From Pseudomonadota bacterium (GTDB lineage: Bacteria; Pseudomonadota; Alphaproteobacteria; Rhodospirillales; Magnetospirillaceae), in the NCBI GenBank assembly GCA_021847015.1, contig JAJZVW010000005.1, forward strand, positions 106,546 through 170,545: DNA of 64,000 nucleotides. Direction: 5' to 3'. Under the pieces are notes generated by a model. The model was not told where the DNA came from, made no database searches, and saw only the letters and a program-made list of their open reading frames with translations. Both the position numbers and the translations under genes were made by a program. The first letter of the stretch is position 1; every line of letters begins with the position of its first letter. This document shows positions 46,020 through 55,819 of the stretch, in pieces.

Positions 46020-47543
46020 TCACTTCCAGATCGGCTTCCCGCTCCCCGGCAGGCCGTATTCGCTCCAGCGCCGCGTGACCCGTTCGACGACCTCGTCGCT
46101 CATGCGGATCTTCTGTCCCCATTCGCGCTTGGTTTCCGGCGGCCACTTGTTGGTGGCGTCCATGCCCAGCTTGCCGCCCAGGCCGCTTTCGGGGCTGGCG
46201 AAGTCCAGGTAGTCGATGGGGGTGCCCTCGACGACGGTGATGTCGCGGGCGGGGTCCATGCGGGTGGAGACCGCCCACATGACGTCCTTCCAGTCCCGCG
46301 CGTCGATGTCGTCGTCCACCACGATCACCAGCTTGGTGTACATGAACTGCTTGAGGAACGACCACACGCCGAACATCACCCGCTTGGCGTGGCCGGGATA
46401 GGCCTTCTTGATGGAGACCACGGCGATGCGGTAGCTGCATCCCTCGGGCGGCAGCCAGAAATCGACGATCTCGGGGAATTGCTGGGTGAGCAGGGGGATG
46501 AACACCTCGTTCAGCGCCTCGCCCAGCACGCTGGGTTCGTCCGGCGGCCGCCCGGTGAAGGTGGAGAGATAAATCGGATCGCGGCGCATGGTGACGCAGG
46601 AGACCCGGAACACCGGGAAATCCTCGACCGAGTTGTAGTAGCCGGTGTGGTCGCCATAGGGGCCCTCGGGGCCGGTCTCGTCCAGCATGACGTGGCCTTC
46701 CAGCACGATCTCGGCCTCGGCGGGAACCTTGAGGGGAACCGTCTTGCACTCCACCAGCTCGACCTTGCGCCCGCGCAGCAGACCGGCGAACTGGTATTCC
46801 GACAAGGTCTCGGGCACGGGCGTGACGGCGGCGATGATGGTGCCGGGGTCGGCGCCGATCACCACGGCGGCCGGCATCGGCTCGCGCTTCTCCGCCGACC
46901 AGCGCTGGAAGTGCTGGGCGCCGCCGCGATGCTTCAGCCAGCGCATCAGCGTGGTGTTCCGTCCCGTCACCTGCATGCGGTAGATGCCGAGGTTGAAGGC
47001 GTCGCGCTTGTCGGAATCCGCCCCCTTGGCGCGCGGGCCCTGGGTCACCACCAGCGGCCAGGTGATCAGCGGCGCCGGCTCGCCCGGCCAGCAGCCTTGG
47101 ATCGGCAGGGCCGACAGGTCCACCTCGTCGCCCTTCAGCACCACCTGCTGGCATGGCGCGCCACCCACGGTCTTGGGCTTCATCGCCATCACCGTCTTCA
47201 GCAAGGGCAGCATGTCGAGCGCCTCGCGCCAGCCGCCGGGCGGCTCGGGCTGCTTGAGGAAGGCCAGGGTCTCGCCCACCTCGCGCAATTGGCGGGGCTC
47301 GCGGTCCATGCCCCAGGCCACCCGCTCGACCGTCCCGAACAGGTTGACCAGCACCGGCATGCCGTAACGGCTGCCATCGGGGCGCACCACGTTCTCGAAC
47401 AGTACCGCCGGCCCGCCCTCGGCCAGCAGGCGGGTCTGGATCTCGGTCATCTCCAGCGCCGGTGATACCGGCGCGGTCACGCGGACCAGGCGTCCGCTCT
47501 TTTCCAGGCGCGACATGAAGTCGCGAAGGGAGTCGTAAGGCAT
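46020..47543 (-). CDS. ubiD: 4-hydroxy-3-polyprenylbenzoate decarboxylase UbiD
   Basis: A 507-residue UbiD-family decarboxylase that uses prenylated FMN (made by UbiX) to decarboxylate the ubiquinone ring precursor. The ATG at 47543 ([19 protein letters not shown]) has a GGAGGGG site. Family features are the long N-terminal region with [11 protein letters not shown], the central E-rich catalytic region ([20 protein letters not shown]) and the C-terminal [20 protein letters not shown]. It is divergent from the GAF/HD-GYP gene. Confidence 0.95.
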   Translation of the reverse strand: MPYDSLRDFMSRLEKSGRLVRVTAPVSPALEMTEIQTRLLAEGGPAVLFENVVRPDGSRYGMPVLVNLFGTVERVAWGMDREPRQLREVGETLAFLKQPEPPGGWREALDMLPLLKTVMAMKPKTVGGAPCQQVVLKGDEVDLSALPIQGCWPGEPAPLITWPLVVTQGPRAKGADSDKRDAFNLGIYRMQVTGRNTTLMRWLKHRGGAQHFQRWSAEKREPMPAAVVIGADPGTIIAAVTPVPETLSEYQFAGLLRGRKVELVECKTVPLKVPAEAEIVLEGHVMLDETGPEGPYGDHTGYYNSVEDFPVFRVSCVTMRRDPIYLSTFTGRPPDEPSVLGEALNEVFIPLLTQQFPEIVDFWLPPEGCSYRIAVVSIKKAYPGHAKRVMFGVWSFLKQFMYTKLVIVVDDDIDARDWKDVMWAVSTRMDPARDITVVEGTPIDYLDFASPESGLGGKLGMDATNKWPPETKREWGQKIRMSDEVVERVTRRWSEYGLPGSGKPIWK

Positions 47544-47647
47544 TGTCCCCTCCGAAACGCTCGCCCACAGGGAAGCCGCCCGGGCGGCCCGCGTCAAGGC
47601 CGGCGAATTCCCTATACATCCTTGGATGAGGGATGCCTTCCCTGTAA

Positions 47648-47665
47648 ATTGTGCGCAACGCAACA
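47648..47665. promoter_or_regulatory. ATTGTGC..AACGCAA motif shared with etfB promoter
   Basis: ATTGTGCGCAACGCAACA in the ubiD/HD-GYP divergent region, 15 bp upstream of the HD-GYP start. It differs from the etfB promoter motif ATTGTGCAACGCAATA (33733-33748) by a 2-bp insertion and one base. Candidate regulator site; identity unknown. Confidence 0.35.
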
Positions 47666-47679
47666 GGTGCGAGGGGGCG

Positions 47680-49440
47680 ATGACGGCCATCACCAAGGAT
47701 GAACGCTATGGCATGTTGCTCGAACTGGGCATCGCCTTGTCGGCCGAGCGCAACCACAACCATCTCATGGAAAAGATACTGCGCGGCGCGCGGTCCGTCG
47801 CCAACGCCGACGGCGGCACCTTGTACCTGATGACCGAAGCCCGCGACGCGCTGCGTTTCGAAATCATGCTGAACGAGTCCCTCGGCGTCGCCGTGGGCGG
47901 CGACACCGGCCAGGACGTGCCGTACCCGCCCCTGCCTCTTTACGACGACAACGGCAAGCCCAATCACAGGAACGTGGCGACCCACTGCGCGCTCAGCGGG
48001 GATATCGTCAACATCGCCGACGTCCGGACGGTTGCCGATTTCGATTTTTCCGGAACCCGGGCGTTCGACGCGCGCACCGGTTACCGTTCGCAATCCTTCC
48101 TGGCGGTGCCGCTCAGAAACCGCCAGGGCCAGGTGGTCGGCGTGCTTCAACTGATCAATGCCCGGGCTGGGGATGGCCGGATCGTTCCTTTCGATGCCGG
48201 GGTCGCGCCGCTGCTGACCACCCTGGCCAGCCATGCGGCGGTCGCGCTGGAGAACGCCGGCCTGCTCCAGGCCCAGAAGGACTTGTTCAGGTCCCTGATC
48301 CACCTCATCGCCGTCGCCATCGACGCCAAGAGCCCCTATACCGGCGGGCATTGCGAACGCGTGCCGGAACTGACGCTGGCGCTGGCCCGTGCCGCGTGCA
48401 CCGCCAACGAAGGGCCGTTCAAGGATTTTTCGTTGGATGAGGAGGAATGGGAGGACCTCTCCATCGCCGCCGATCTTCACGATTGCGGCAAGATCACCAC
48501 GCCCGAGTTCGTGATCGACAAGGCCACCAAGCTGGAAACGGTCCACAACCGCATCCACGAGATTCGCACGCGCTTCGAGGTGCTGAAGCGCGACGCCCGG
48601 ATCGAGTATCTGGAAGCCATCCCCAGGGGGGACGAGGACGACGCCGTCCTGAAGGAACGCTACGAGCGCCGGCTGATCGAACTCGACGACGACTTCGCCT
48701 TCATCGCCGAGTGCAATTTGGGCAGCGAATTCATGGCTCCCAGCCGGATCGAGCGGCTGAAGCGCATCGCCTCCACGACGTGGGTGCGCACCATCGATGA
48801 CCGGCTGGGCTTGAGCGCCAACGAACTCCGCCGCTGCTCCGCAGCCGCGGCGCCGCTGCCGGTGGTCGAGAACCTCCTGGCCGACCAGCCGTGGCACATC
48901 ATCCCTCACGACGCCCCCATCGATCCCCGGAAATACCTGGCCGAGGGCATTACGCAGATGCCCATGCCACACAAGTACAATCGCGGGGAAATCTACAACC
49001 TCTGCGTGGGGCGGGGCACATTGACCGAAGAGGATCGGCTGGTGGTGAACGAACACATCATCCAGACCATCCTGATGCTGCGGGCGCTGCCTTTCCCCAA
49101 GACGAAGAAAAGGATCGTGGAATGGGCGGGCGGCCATCACGAGCGGGTGGACGGGGCTGGTTATCCGCGCGGGTTGACGCGCGACGCCATGAGCGTTCCG
49201 GCGCGCATCATCGCCATTGCCGACATCTTCGAGGCGCTGACCGCTGCCGACCGTCCCTACAAGAAGCCGAAAAATCTTTCCGAAGCGATGGCCATCATGT
49301 CCGCAATGGCCGGCCAAGGCCACATCGACCCCGATCTTTTCCGGCTCTTCCTCGATTCGAGGATATGGAGCCAATACGCGGACAAATACCTGAGGCCCGA
49401 GCAGATCACCCCGGTGGACGTGCAAGGGCTGCGCGGCTAG
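47680..49440 (+). CDS. GAF and HD-GYP domain phosphohydrolase
   Basis: A 586-residue signalling protein. An N-terminal GAF domain (about 18-195) is followed by an HD-GYP region: the metal His/Asp pair in [13 protein letters not shown] (about 263-276) and [14 protein letters not shown] (about 485-498). About 200 residues separate these motifs, far more than in standard HD-GYP domains. HD-GYP proteins hydrolyse cyclic di-GMP; whether this one does is untested. The ATG at 47680 follows GAGGGGGCG. Its TAG stop is the left end of repeat copy E. Confidence 0.85.
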   Translation: MTAITKDERYGMLLELGIALSAERNHNHLMEKILRGARSVANADGGTLYLMTEARDALRFEIMLNESLGVAVGGDTGQDVPYPPLPLYDDNGKPNHRNVATHCALSGDIVNIADVRTVADFDFSGTRAFDARTGYRSQSFLAVPLRNRQGQVVGVLQLINARAGDGRIVPFDAGVAPLLTTLASHAAVALENAGLLQAQKDLFRSLIHLIAVAIDAKSPYTGGHCERVPELTLALARAACTANEGPFKDFSLDEEEWEDLSIAADLHDCGKITTPEFVIDKATKLETVHNRIHEIRTRFEVLKRDARIEYLEAIPRGDEDDAVLKERYERRLIELDDDFAFIAECNLGSEFMAPSRIERLKRIASTTWVRTIDDRLGLSANELRRCSAAAAPLPVVENLLADQPWHIIPHDAPIDPRKYLAEGITQMPMPHKYNRGEIYNLCVGRGTLTEEDRLVVNEHIIQTILMLRALPFPKTKKRIVEWAGGHHERVDGAGYPRGLTRDAMSVPARIIAIADIFEALTAADRPYKKPKNLSEAMAIMSAMAGQGHIDPDLFRLFLDSRIWSQYADKYLRPEQITPVDVQGLRG

Positions 49441-49533
49441 TGACCTGCCTATCCCAGAAATTCATCCCATGAATTTCTGGGATAGGCAGGTCACTAATTT
49501 ATTGAATTGATTTTGTCGGGACCGGACCACTAG
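49437..49533 (+). repeat. CTAG-bounded hairpin element, copy E (new left hairpin, right half lost)
   Basis: A 97-bp element. Left hairpin: a perfect 27-bp stem (49439-49465 with 49469-49495) with a CCC loop and a sequence unrelated to the other copies. The spacer retains GAATTGATTTTGT and then jumps to CGGGACCGGACCACTAG, the end of the right half, so the right hairpin has been deleted at a TTTTGT micro-repeat. Its two CTAGs are the stops of the HD-GYP gene and of ctaA. Confidence 0.88.
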
Positions 49534-50582
49534 CGTTCCGCCCTGCGCACGCCGTGGAGTGCCCGGATCGCCAGGGCGAACAGCGCCAGAGCGCCCACCT
49601 GGTGGGCGGCGGCCAAAGGGATCGGCACCCGATTGAGAAGGGTGGCCACGCCCAGGCTGGCCTGGACCCAGCTCCAGCCGGCGGCGATGGCCATAGCGCG
49701 GCGGGGGATCCCGGGCCAGCGCCGGCTCCACAGCCACAGCCCCGACAGGGTCAGGACGACCGACGCCGCCAGCAGCCGGTGGACGAACTGCACCGGGCCA
49801 GGATCGCGAAGAATGTCGCGCCCCTCGGGCGGAAGCCAGTGTCCGTCCATCAGCGGAAAGGTCTCGTACACCAATCCCGCCTTCAGGCCCGCCACGAAGG
49901 CGCCCCAGGTCGCCGTGACCAGCACGAGGACCAGCAGCGCCGCCAGCGCCCGCCGTGCCTTGCGCGGGATGCGCGGGGACGGGGCCGCTCCCGCGGCCTC
50001 GTCCAGCGCCGTCCACAGCAGGGCGCCGAATATCAGGAAGCCCATGACCAGATGGGCCCCCAGCCGGAAGTGGCTGACCTCCGGCCGGTCCACCAGCCCG
50101 CTCGCCACCATCAGCCAACCCATCACGCCTTGCAGGCCGCCGAGCGCGACGATCCCCAGCAGACGCCCCGCCAGCCGCCCTTCGATCCAGCCTCGAACGG
50201 CAAATCCCGCCAGCGGGACGACGACGGCCACCCCGACCAGCCGGCCCCACAGGCGATGGACGTACTCCAGCCAGAAGATGCGCCGAAAGCCCGCCATATC
50301 GAGATCGGGATTGACCAGACGGTATTGCGGGCTGGCCTGATACTTGAGGAACGCACTATGCCATTCGGCCGAGGTCAGGGGCGGAAGAAACGTTCCCGGA
50401 TTCCATTCGACCATGGACAGGCCCGATCCCGTCAGCCGCGTCAGTCCGCCCAGCAGCACCATCAGGGCCGCCATTGCCACGCAAATGAAGAGCCAAAGGC
50501 GGACGAGCCGGCGGCTGCCGTCGTCGTAGGGCGGTGCGGCGATTCTACAAGCCCCGTTCCATCCCGGTTTCATCGGAATCAT
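49530..50582 (-). CDS. ctaA: Heme A synthase CtaA/Cox15
   Basis: A 350-residue COX15/CtaA-family membrane enzyme that oxidises the C8 methyl of heme O to make heme A for aa3-type oxidases. About eight hydrophobic segments are present, with heme-ligand histidines in WLEYVHRLWGR and QFVHRLLAA, and others in SHFRLGAHLVMGF and AAAHQVGALALF. No ctaB or aa3 genes are nearby; the cbb3 oxidase in this window does not need heme A. The start at 50582 has an alternative ATG three codons later. The stop overlaps repeat copy E. Confidence 0.93.
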   Translation of the reverse strand: MIPMKPGWNGACRIAAPPYDDGSRRLVRLWLFICVAMAALMVLLGGLTRLTGSGLSMVEWNPGTFLPPLTSAEWHSAFLKYQASPQYRLVNPDLDMAGFRRIFWLEYVHRLWGRLVGVAVVVPLAGFAVRGWIEGRLAGRLLGIVALGGLQGVMGWLMVASGLVDRPEVSHFRLGAHLVMGFLIFGALLWTALDEAAGAAPSPRIPRKARRALAALLVLVLVTATWGAFVAGLKAGLVYETFPLMDGHWLPPEGRDILRDPGPVQFVHRLLAASVVLTLSGLWLWSRRWPGIPRRAMAIAAGWSWVQASLGVATLLNRVPIPLAAAHQVGALALFALAIRALHGVRRAER

Positions 50583-50690
50583 GGTGCCGTCTTTTTGTTG
50601 TGGAAAATAGCCGACTGTTCCAGTTATCTATGAAACCTCGGCGCCGCCCGCCAGGGCGTGTTCCCCCTTCGGCACTTCCGGAATAAGCCC

Positions 50691-53600
50691 ATGAGCTTGG
50701 ATAGGAACGACCCGACCTTCGGCTTCGGCATCGCCTTCGCCGACCTATATCGGCGCGAGGGTCTGGCGCGCATCGATGCCGCCTTCCTTGCCGAGGTCGC
50801 GCACGCGGCCCCCGATCTGGCCCCGCGGCTGGATGCGGCGCGCGCCGATCCCGGGGGCGTGCCGGCCAAGGACGAGTCCGCGTTGATCCTGGCGCTTGCT
50901 CCGCACCTCGATGACTTCCTGGCGGCGCTGTTCGGCATCCGCGCCGCCGCGGCCGATTTGCGCGGCCAGCATGCCGGGCTTGTGCCCCTGTTCGAGGCCA
51001 AGCGGCTGTTCGTGCAGCGCCGTGCCCTCAAGGAGGTGCCCGAGGACGAGGCGGCCGCCCAAGACGGCCCGGCGCTGGAGGCCGAGCTTGGCCGGCGGAT
51101 CGAAGGGCCTGTGACGGAGCTGGCCTTCGCCAGGGCGGTCCTCGGCTGGATGGACGACGAGCCGCGCCACGCGGACGACCTGCGGCTGGCCGCCCGGTGG
51201 GCGGCGTGGCGGGCCTGGCGGTCGCGCTCCGCGCCCCATCCCCAGGGCGTGCTGTTCCGGCAGCCCGAACGGCACGACCCCCTGGCGCGCGTCGCCGCCC
51301 AAACGGTGGCGGGGCCGGGAGGGGTGGCGGCACTGGCCTTCCCGCCGGAGCGGCTGTGGCGCCGCGACGGGTTCGGCCTCACCGATCCCGGCACCGACCT
51401 CGCCGGCGCCCTCGACCAGACCAACTACTGCATTCTCTGCCATCACCAGGGCAAGGATAGCTGCTCCAAGGGCATGCCCGACCGCAAGGCCGGCGGCCTC
51501 GTCACCAACGCCGTCGGCATGTTGCTGGAGGGTTGCCCGCTGGAGGAGAAGATCTCGGAGATGCACGAGGTCAAAGGCAAGGGATTGCCCCTGGCCGCCC
51601 TGGCGGTGGCGACGGTGGACAATCCCATGCTGGCCGGCACCGGCCACCGCATCTGCAACGACTGCATGAGCGCCTGCATCTACCAGGTAATGAACCGCGA
51701 TCCCGTGGAGATTCCCCAGGCGGAAACGCGCACCCTCAAGGACGTGCTCGAATTGCCGTGGGGGTTCGAGATCTATTCCCTGCTCACCCGCTGGAACCCG
51801 TTGAACATCCGCCGGCCGCTGCCGCGCGATGCGTCGGGGCGCAAGGTGCTGGTGGTCGGTCTCGGCCCGGCGGGGTTCACTCTCGCCCATCACCTGATGC
51901 AGGACGGCCACGCCGTGGCGGCGGTCGATGGGCTCAAGATCGAGCCGCTGCCGCCCGAGCTGTCGGGCGTGGACACGCTGGGCAACCGCGTGCCGTTCCG
52001 CCCGATCCGGGACGTGCGCAGCCTGTGGGAGGATCTTGGCGACCGCGTCATGGCCGGCTTCGGCGGTGTCGCCGAATACGGCATCACCGTGCGCTGGGAC
52101 AAGAACTTCCTCAAGGTCATCCGGCTGCTGCTGGAGCGGCGGGAGGATTTCGCCATGTTCGGCGGCGTGCGGTTCGGCGGCACGCTGACCTTCGAATCGG
52201 CCTTCGCGCTGGGCTTCGACCACGTCGCCCTGGCTGCCGGGGCCGGCAAGCCGACGGTGCTGGACATGCCCAACGGCCTGGCACGGGGCGTGCGGCAGGC
52301 GTCCGACTTCCTGATGGCGCTGCAACTCACCGGGGCCGCACGCAAGGACACGGTGGCCAATCTGCAAATACGGCTGCCGGTGGTGGTGATCGGCGGCGGG
52401 CTGACGGCCATCGACACCTGCACCGAGGCGCTGGCCTATTACCCGGTCCAGGTGGAGAAATTCCTGGCCCGCTACGAGGTGCTGGCGGCGGAGAAGGGCG
52501 AGGCGGTGGTGCGGGCGTCCTGGTCCGAGGAAGACGCGATCGTCGCCGAGGAATTCCTTGTCCACGCCCGTGCGTTGCGGGCCGAACGGCAAGCGGCCGA
52601 GGCGGAAGGGCGCCCGGCGCGGATCGGCGAATTGCTGCGCGCCTGGGGCGGGGCCACCGTCGCCTATCGCCGCGGACTTACCGACAGCCCCGCCTACCGC
52701 AACCACGAGGAGGTGAGCAAGGCCTTGGAGGAAGGCATTCTGTTCGCCGAGCGCCTCACTCCCATCGCCGTCGAGGTGGACCGCTTCGGCGCCGCCGCCG
52801 GTCTGCGCGTCAAGGGCGCGGAAGGGGCGGAACGGCTGCTGCCCGCCCGCGCCATCCTGGTGGCGGCGGGCACCGTGCCCAACACCACGCTCGCCCGCGA
52901 GCGGGGCGGCGTCACCCTGGACGGCAAGTTCTTCCAGGCTATCGACGAGGACGGCAATCCCGTCACGCCCGAGCGGGTGGCCAAGCCGCCCGTGCCCCGG
53001 GTGCTGATGCACGTGGACGGGATGGGCAACGCCGTCAGTTTCTTCGGTGACCTGCATCCCAGCTATGCGGGCAACGTGGTGTCGGCCATGGCCTCGGCCA
53101 AGCAGGGCCATCCCGTGGTGACGCGGGCGCTGATGGCGCGCGAAGCCTCGCCGGTGGCGGCGTCCGACCTCTTCCGGGCGCTCGACGACGGCCTGCGGGC
53201 GCGCGTGCATGCCGTCAACCGCCTGACCCCCACCATCGTCGAAGTGGTGGTGCGCGCCCCCTTCGCCGCGCGGGCGTTCCGGCCCGGCCAGTTCTATCGC
53301 CTGCAAAATTACGAGACCCTGGCGCGGCGGGTCGAGGGCACGACCCTCGCCATGGAGGGCGTGGCCCTGACCGGGGCCTGGACCGATCCGGATAGGGGGC
53401 TGGTCGGCCTGATCGTGCTGGAAATGGGCGGCTCGTCCGATCTGGTCGCGCGGTTGGCGCCGGGCGAGCCGGTGGTCCTGATGGGACCGACCGGCACGGC
53501 CACCGACATTCCCGAAGGGGAGACGGTTCTGCTGGCGGGCGGCGGGCTGGGCAACGCGGTGCTGTTCTCCATCGGCGCCGCCTTGCGCGCCGCGGGCTCG

Positions 53601-54197
53601 ACCGTGCTGTATTTCGCCGGCTACCGCGAGGCGCGCGACCGCTTCAAGGTGGCCGACATCGAAGCGGCGGCCGACGTGGTGGTGTGGTGTGTGGACCGGG
53701 GCGAGCCGTTCTCCCCCGGCCGCCCGCAGGACCGCTCCTTCGCCGGCAACATCGTCGCCGCCATGGCGGCTTATGGAGAGGGGCGGCTGGGAGCGGCGGC
53801 GATTCCGCTGGAGAGCGTGGACCGGATCGTCGCCATCGGCTCGGACCGGATGATGGCGGCGGTGGCCAGGGCCCGCCACGACAGCCTGGTCCGCTGGCTG
53901 AAGCCGGGCCATGTGGGCATCGGCTCCATCAACTCGCCGATGCAGTGCATGATGAAGGAAATCTGCGCCCAGTGCCTCCAGCGCCACCGCGATCCCGTCA
54001 CCGGCAAGGAAAGCGTGGTCTTCACCTGCGCCAACCAGGACCAGAACCTGGACGAGGTCGATTTCCAGTGCCTGGGCGAGCGGCTGTCCCAGAACGGCAC
54101 CTGGGAGAAGCTCACGCGGCTGTGGGTGGAGCGGTGCCTGGAGAAAACCCTCCCCCGCGTCGCGGGAGAGGGTGCCGCGCGTGAGCGAGGCGGGTGA
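50691..54197 (+). CDS. Single-chain NfnAB-like flavoprotein (GltD-type plus PyrK-type)
   Basis: A 1168-residue cytosolic flavoprotein. After an N-terminal helical region (about 1-240) come FeS cysteines CILCHHQGKDSC (about 247) and ICNDCMSACIYQ (about 321), then a GltD-like FAD domain (VVGLGPAGFTLAHHL near 388) and NAD(P) domain (VVVIGGGLTAIDTCTEA near 564). From about 843 a PyrK/FNR-type module follows, with FRPGQFYRLQNYE, LLAGGGLGNAV and a 2Fe-2S motif CMMKEICAQC...TCANQDQ near 1084-1115. This is NfnB followed by NfnA in one chain. Electron bifurcation is inferred, not proven. The last ~18 codons come from a REP-like repeat. Confidence 0.8.
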   Translation: MSLDRNDPTFGFGIAFADLYRREGLARIDAAFLAEVAHAAPDLAPRLDAARADPGGVPAKDESALILALAPHLDDFLAALFGIRAAAADLRGQHAGLVPLFEAKRLFVQRRALKEVPEDEAAAQDGPALEAELGRRIEGPVTELAFARAVLGWMDDEPRHADDLRLAARWAAWRAWRSRSAPHPQGVLFRQPERHDPLARVAAQTVAGPGGVAALAFPPERLWRRDGFGLTDPGTDLAGALDQTNYCILCHHQGKDSCSKGMPDRKAGGLVTNAVGMLLEGCPLEEKISEMHEVKGKGLPLAALAVATVDNPMLAGTGHRICNDCMSACIYQVMNRDPVEIPQAETRTLKDVLELPWGFEIYSLLTRWNPLNIRRPLPRDASGRKVLVVGLGPAGFTLAHHLMQDGHAVAAVDGLKIEPLPPELSGVDTLGNRVPFRPIRDVRSLWEDLGDRVMAGFGGVAEYGITVRWDKNFLKVIRLLLERREDFAMFGGVRFGGTLTFESAFALGFDHVALAAGAGKPTVLDMPNGLARGVRQASDFLMALQLTGAARKDTVANLQIRLPVVVIGGGLTAIDTCTEALAYYPVQVEKFLARYEVLAAEKGEAVVRASWSEEDAIVAEEFLVHARALRAERQAAEAEGRPARIGELLRAWGGATVAYRRGLTDSPAYRNHEEVSKALEEGILFAERLTPIAVEVDRFGAAAGLRVKGAEGAERLLPARAILVAAGTVPNTTLARERGGVTLDGKFFQAIDEDGNPVTPERVAKPPVPRVLMHVDGMGNAVSFFGDLHPSYAGNVVSAMASAKQGHPVVTRALMAREASPVAASDLFRALDDGLRARVHAVNRLTPTIVEVVVRAPFAARAFRPGQFYRLQNYETLARRVEGTTLAMEGVALTGAWTDPDRGLVGLIVLEMGGSSDLVARLAPGEPVVLMGPTGTATDIPEGETVLLAGGGLGNAVLFSIGAALRAAGSTVLYFAGYREARDRFKVADIEAAADVVVWCVDRGEPFSPGRPQDRSFAGNIVAAMAAYGEGRLGAAAIPLESVDRIVAIGSDRMMAAVARARHDSLVRWLKPGHVGIGSINSPMQCMMKEICAQCLQRHRDPVTGKESVVFTCANQDQNLDEVDFQCLGERLSQNGTWEKLTRLWVERCLEKTLPRVAGEGAARERGG

Positions 54198-54211
54198 GGG
54201 ACCGCCGCCTC
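54148..54211. repeat. REP-like palindrome encoding the 3' tail of the flavoprotein gene
   Basis: CCCTCCCCCGCG (54148-54159) pairs with CGCGGGAGAGGG (54161-54172) with one mismatch, followed by a GAGGCGG (54187) / CCGCCTC (54205) hairpin. The CCCTC..CGCGGGAGAGGG and GAGCGAGGCGGGTGAGGG pattern is that of extragenic palindromes common in high-GC proteobacteria. It spans the stop of the flavoprotein gene and the argB stop. Confidence 0.7.
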
Positions 54212-55124
54212 AATCCGCCTTGATCAGGGTGCCGACGCCGTGCGGGGTGAACAATTCCAGCAGCACGGCGTGGGGAACGCGGCCGTCCAGGATGACGGCG
54301 GCGTCGACTCCCTCCTCGACGGCGTCGAGGCAGGTTTCCACCTTGGGGATCATGCCGCCCGAGATGGTGCCGTCGGCGAGGCAGGCGCGCACCTGGCTCA
54401 CGGTCATCTCGGGGATCAAATTGCCGGCCTTGTCCAGCACGCCCGGCACGTCGGTCAGCATCAGCAGGCGGCGCGCTTCGCAGGCCGCGGCGATGGCGCC
54501 GGCGGCGGTATCGGCGTTGATGTTGTAGGTTTCGCCCGCCGGGCCCATGCCGACCGGGGCGACCACCGGGATGATGTCGGATTCGCGGAAGAAATCGAGC
54601 ACGTGCGGGGTGATCTCGGCCGGTTCGCCGACGAAGCCGAGATCGACGATCTGCTCGATGTTGCTGCCGGGGTCCCTGCGGGTCCGCCGCAGCTTGCGGG
54701 CGCGGATCAGGTGGCCGTCCTTGCCCGATAGGCCGACCGCGAAGCCGCCGGCCTCGTTGATGGCCGAGACGATGCGCTTGTTGATCGAGCCCGACAGGAT
54801 CATCTCGACCACCTCGACGGTGGCCTCGTCGGTGTAGCGCAGGCCGTCCACGCGCTCGGTGACGATGTCCAGGCGCTTCAGCATCTTGTCGATCTGCGGG
54901 CCGCCGCCATGCACGACGATGGGATGGATGCCCACCTGCTTCAGCAGCACGATGTCGCGGGCGAACAGCCGCGACAGATCGGCCTTCTCCATGGCGTTGC
55001 CGCCGTACTTGACCACCAGGGTTTCGTCCGCGAACTGGCGCATGAACGGCAGCGCCTCGGACAGCACGTTGGCGCGCTCCAGCCACGCGTCGCGGTCGGG
55101 CATCGGGGTGGGGGTGTCGCTCAT
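54210..55124 (-). CDS. argB: Acetylglutamate kinase ArgB
   Basis: A 304-residue amino-acid kinase for the second step of arginine biosynthesis. Motifs include VVKYGGNAM (about 36-44), [15 protein letters not shown] and [16 protein letters not shown], and the C-terminal GVGTLIKAD fits the arginine-inhibited class. It overlaps engB by 4 bp (ATGA) at the end of the rpmH-yidC operon. Convergent with the flavoprotein gene. Confidence 0.96.
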   Translation of the reverse strand: MSDTPTPMPDRDAWLERANVLSEALPFMRQFADETLVVKYGGNAMEKADLSRLFARDIVLLKQVGIHPIVVHGGGPQIDKMLKRLDIVTERVDGLRYTDEATVEVVEMILSGSINKRIVSAINEAGGFAVGLSGKDGHLIRARKLRRTRRDPGSNIEQIVDLGFVGEPAEITPHVLDFFRESDIIPVVAPVGMGPAGETYNINADTAAGAIAAACEARRLLMLTDVPGVLDKAGNLIPEMTVSQVRACLADGTISGGMIPKVETCLDAVEEGVDAAVILDGRVPHAVLLELFTPHGVGTLIKAD

Positions 55125-55819
55125 GGTGCGGACTCCGGGTTGGCCAACTGAACCAGTTCGGTGCGGAGGTCGGGAATGCCGGCTCCCTTTTCCGCACTGG
55201 TGACGATGATGGTGGGGTGGGCGGCGACGCGCTTGGCGATCTCCTCGGCCGTGCGCGCACGCACGGCGTCAAGTTCCAGCGGCTTGAGCTTGTCCGCCTT
55301 GGTCAGCACGACCTGATAGACCACCGCCGCCTGATCCAGAAGCGTCATCATCTCGCGGTCGCGGTCCTTGACGCCGTGGCGCGAATCGACCAGCAGGATG
55401 ACCCGCCTCAGCACCGGGCGGCCCCTGAGGAAGCCCGTCATCAGACGCGTCCAGCGGTCCACCTTGTCCTTGGGAGCCTGGGCATAGCCGTAGCCGGGCA
55501 TGTCCACCAGCACCAGGCGTCCCGAGACGTCGAAGAAATTGAGTTCCTGGGTGCGGCCGGGGGTATTGGACGTGCGCGCCACCCCGGACCGGCCGCACAA
55601 CGCGTTGATCAGCGACGACTTGCCGACATTGGACCGGCCGGCGAAGGCCACTTCCGGCAGGCCGAACGGCGGCAGCGCGTCGAGCCGCTCGACTCCGCGC
55701 AAGAACGTCACCTCGCGGGCGAACAGCAGCCGGCCGGCCTCGTCGAGACCGGCCGCGCCGTCGGTGGATGTGGCCGGGGAGGTCAGGTCTTCACCCCCGC
55801 GCGCTTCATGATTACCCAT
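55121..55819 (-). CDS. engB: Ribosome biogenesis GTPase EngB (YihA/YsxC)
   Basis: A 232-residue TRAFAC GTPase needed for 50S assembly. G1 [10 protein letters not shown]3 DMPGYG, G4 TKAD and SAEKGAG are present. The start is the ATG at 55819 inside the 3' end of yidC, giving a 37-bp overlap in another frame; no start codon follows before homology begins at [10 protein letters not shown]. Longer upstream starts lie inside yidC and are rejected. Confidence 0.93.
   Translation of the reverse strand: MGNHEARGGEDLTSPATSTDGAAGLDEAGRLLFAREVTFLRGVERLDALPPFGLPEVAFAGRSNVGKSSLINALCGRSGVARTSNTPGRTQELNFFDVSGRLVLVDMPGYGYAQAPKDKVDRWTRLMTGFLRGRPVLRRVILLVDSRHGVKDRDREMMTLLDQAAVVYQVVLTKADKLKPLELDAVRARTAEEIAKRVAAHPTIIVTSAEKGAGIPDLRTELVQLANPESAP

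Noticed and set aside
45871..49425. Long minus-strand open frame antisense to the HD-GYP gene and running on over ubiD in another frame
   Set aside because: Shadow frame from GC-rich codon use; both true genes have clear family motifs and ribosome sites.
50745..53987. Minus-strand open frame of about 1,080 codons antisense to the flavoprotein gene
   Set aside because: His/Arg/Gln-rich translation without motifs; the plus strand carries recognisable FAD, NAD and FeS motifs throughout.
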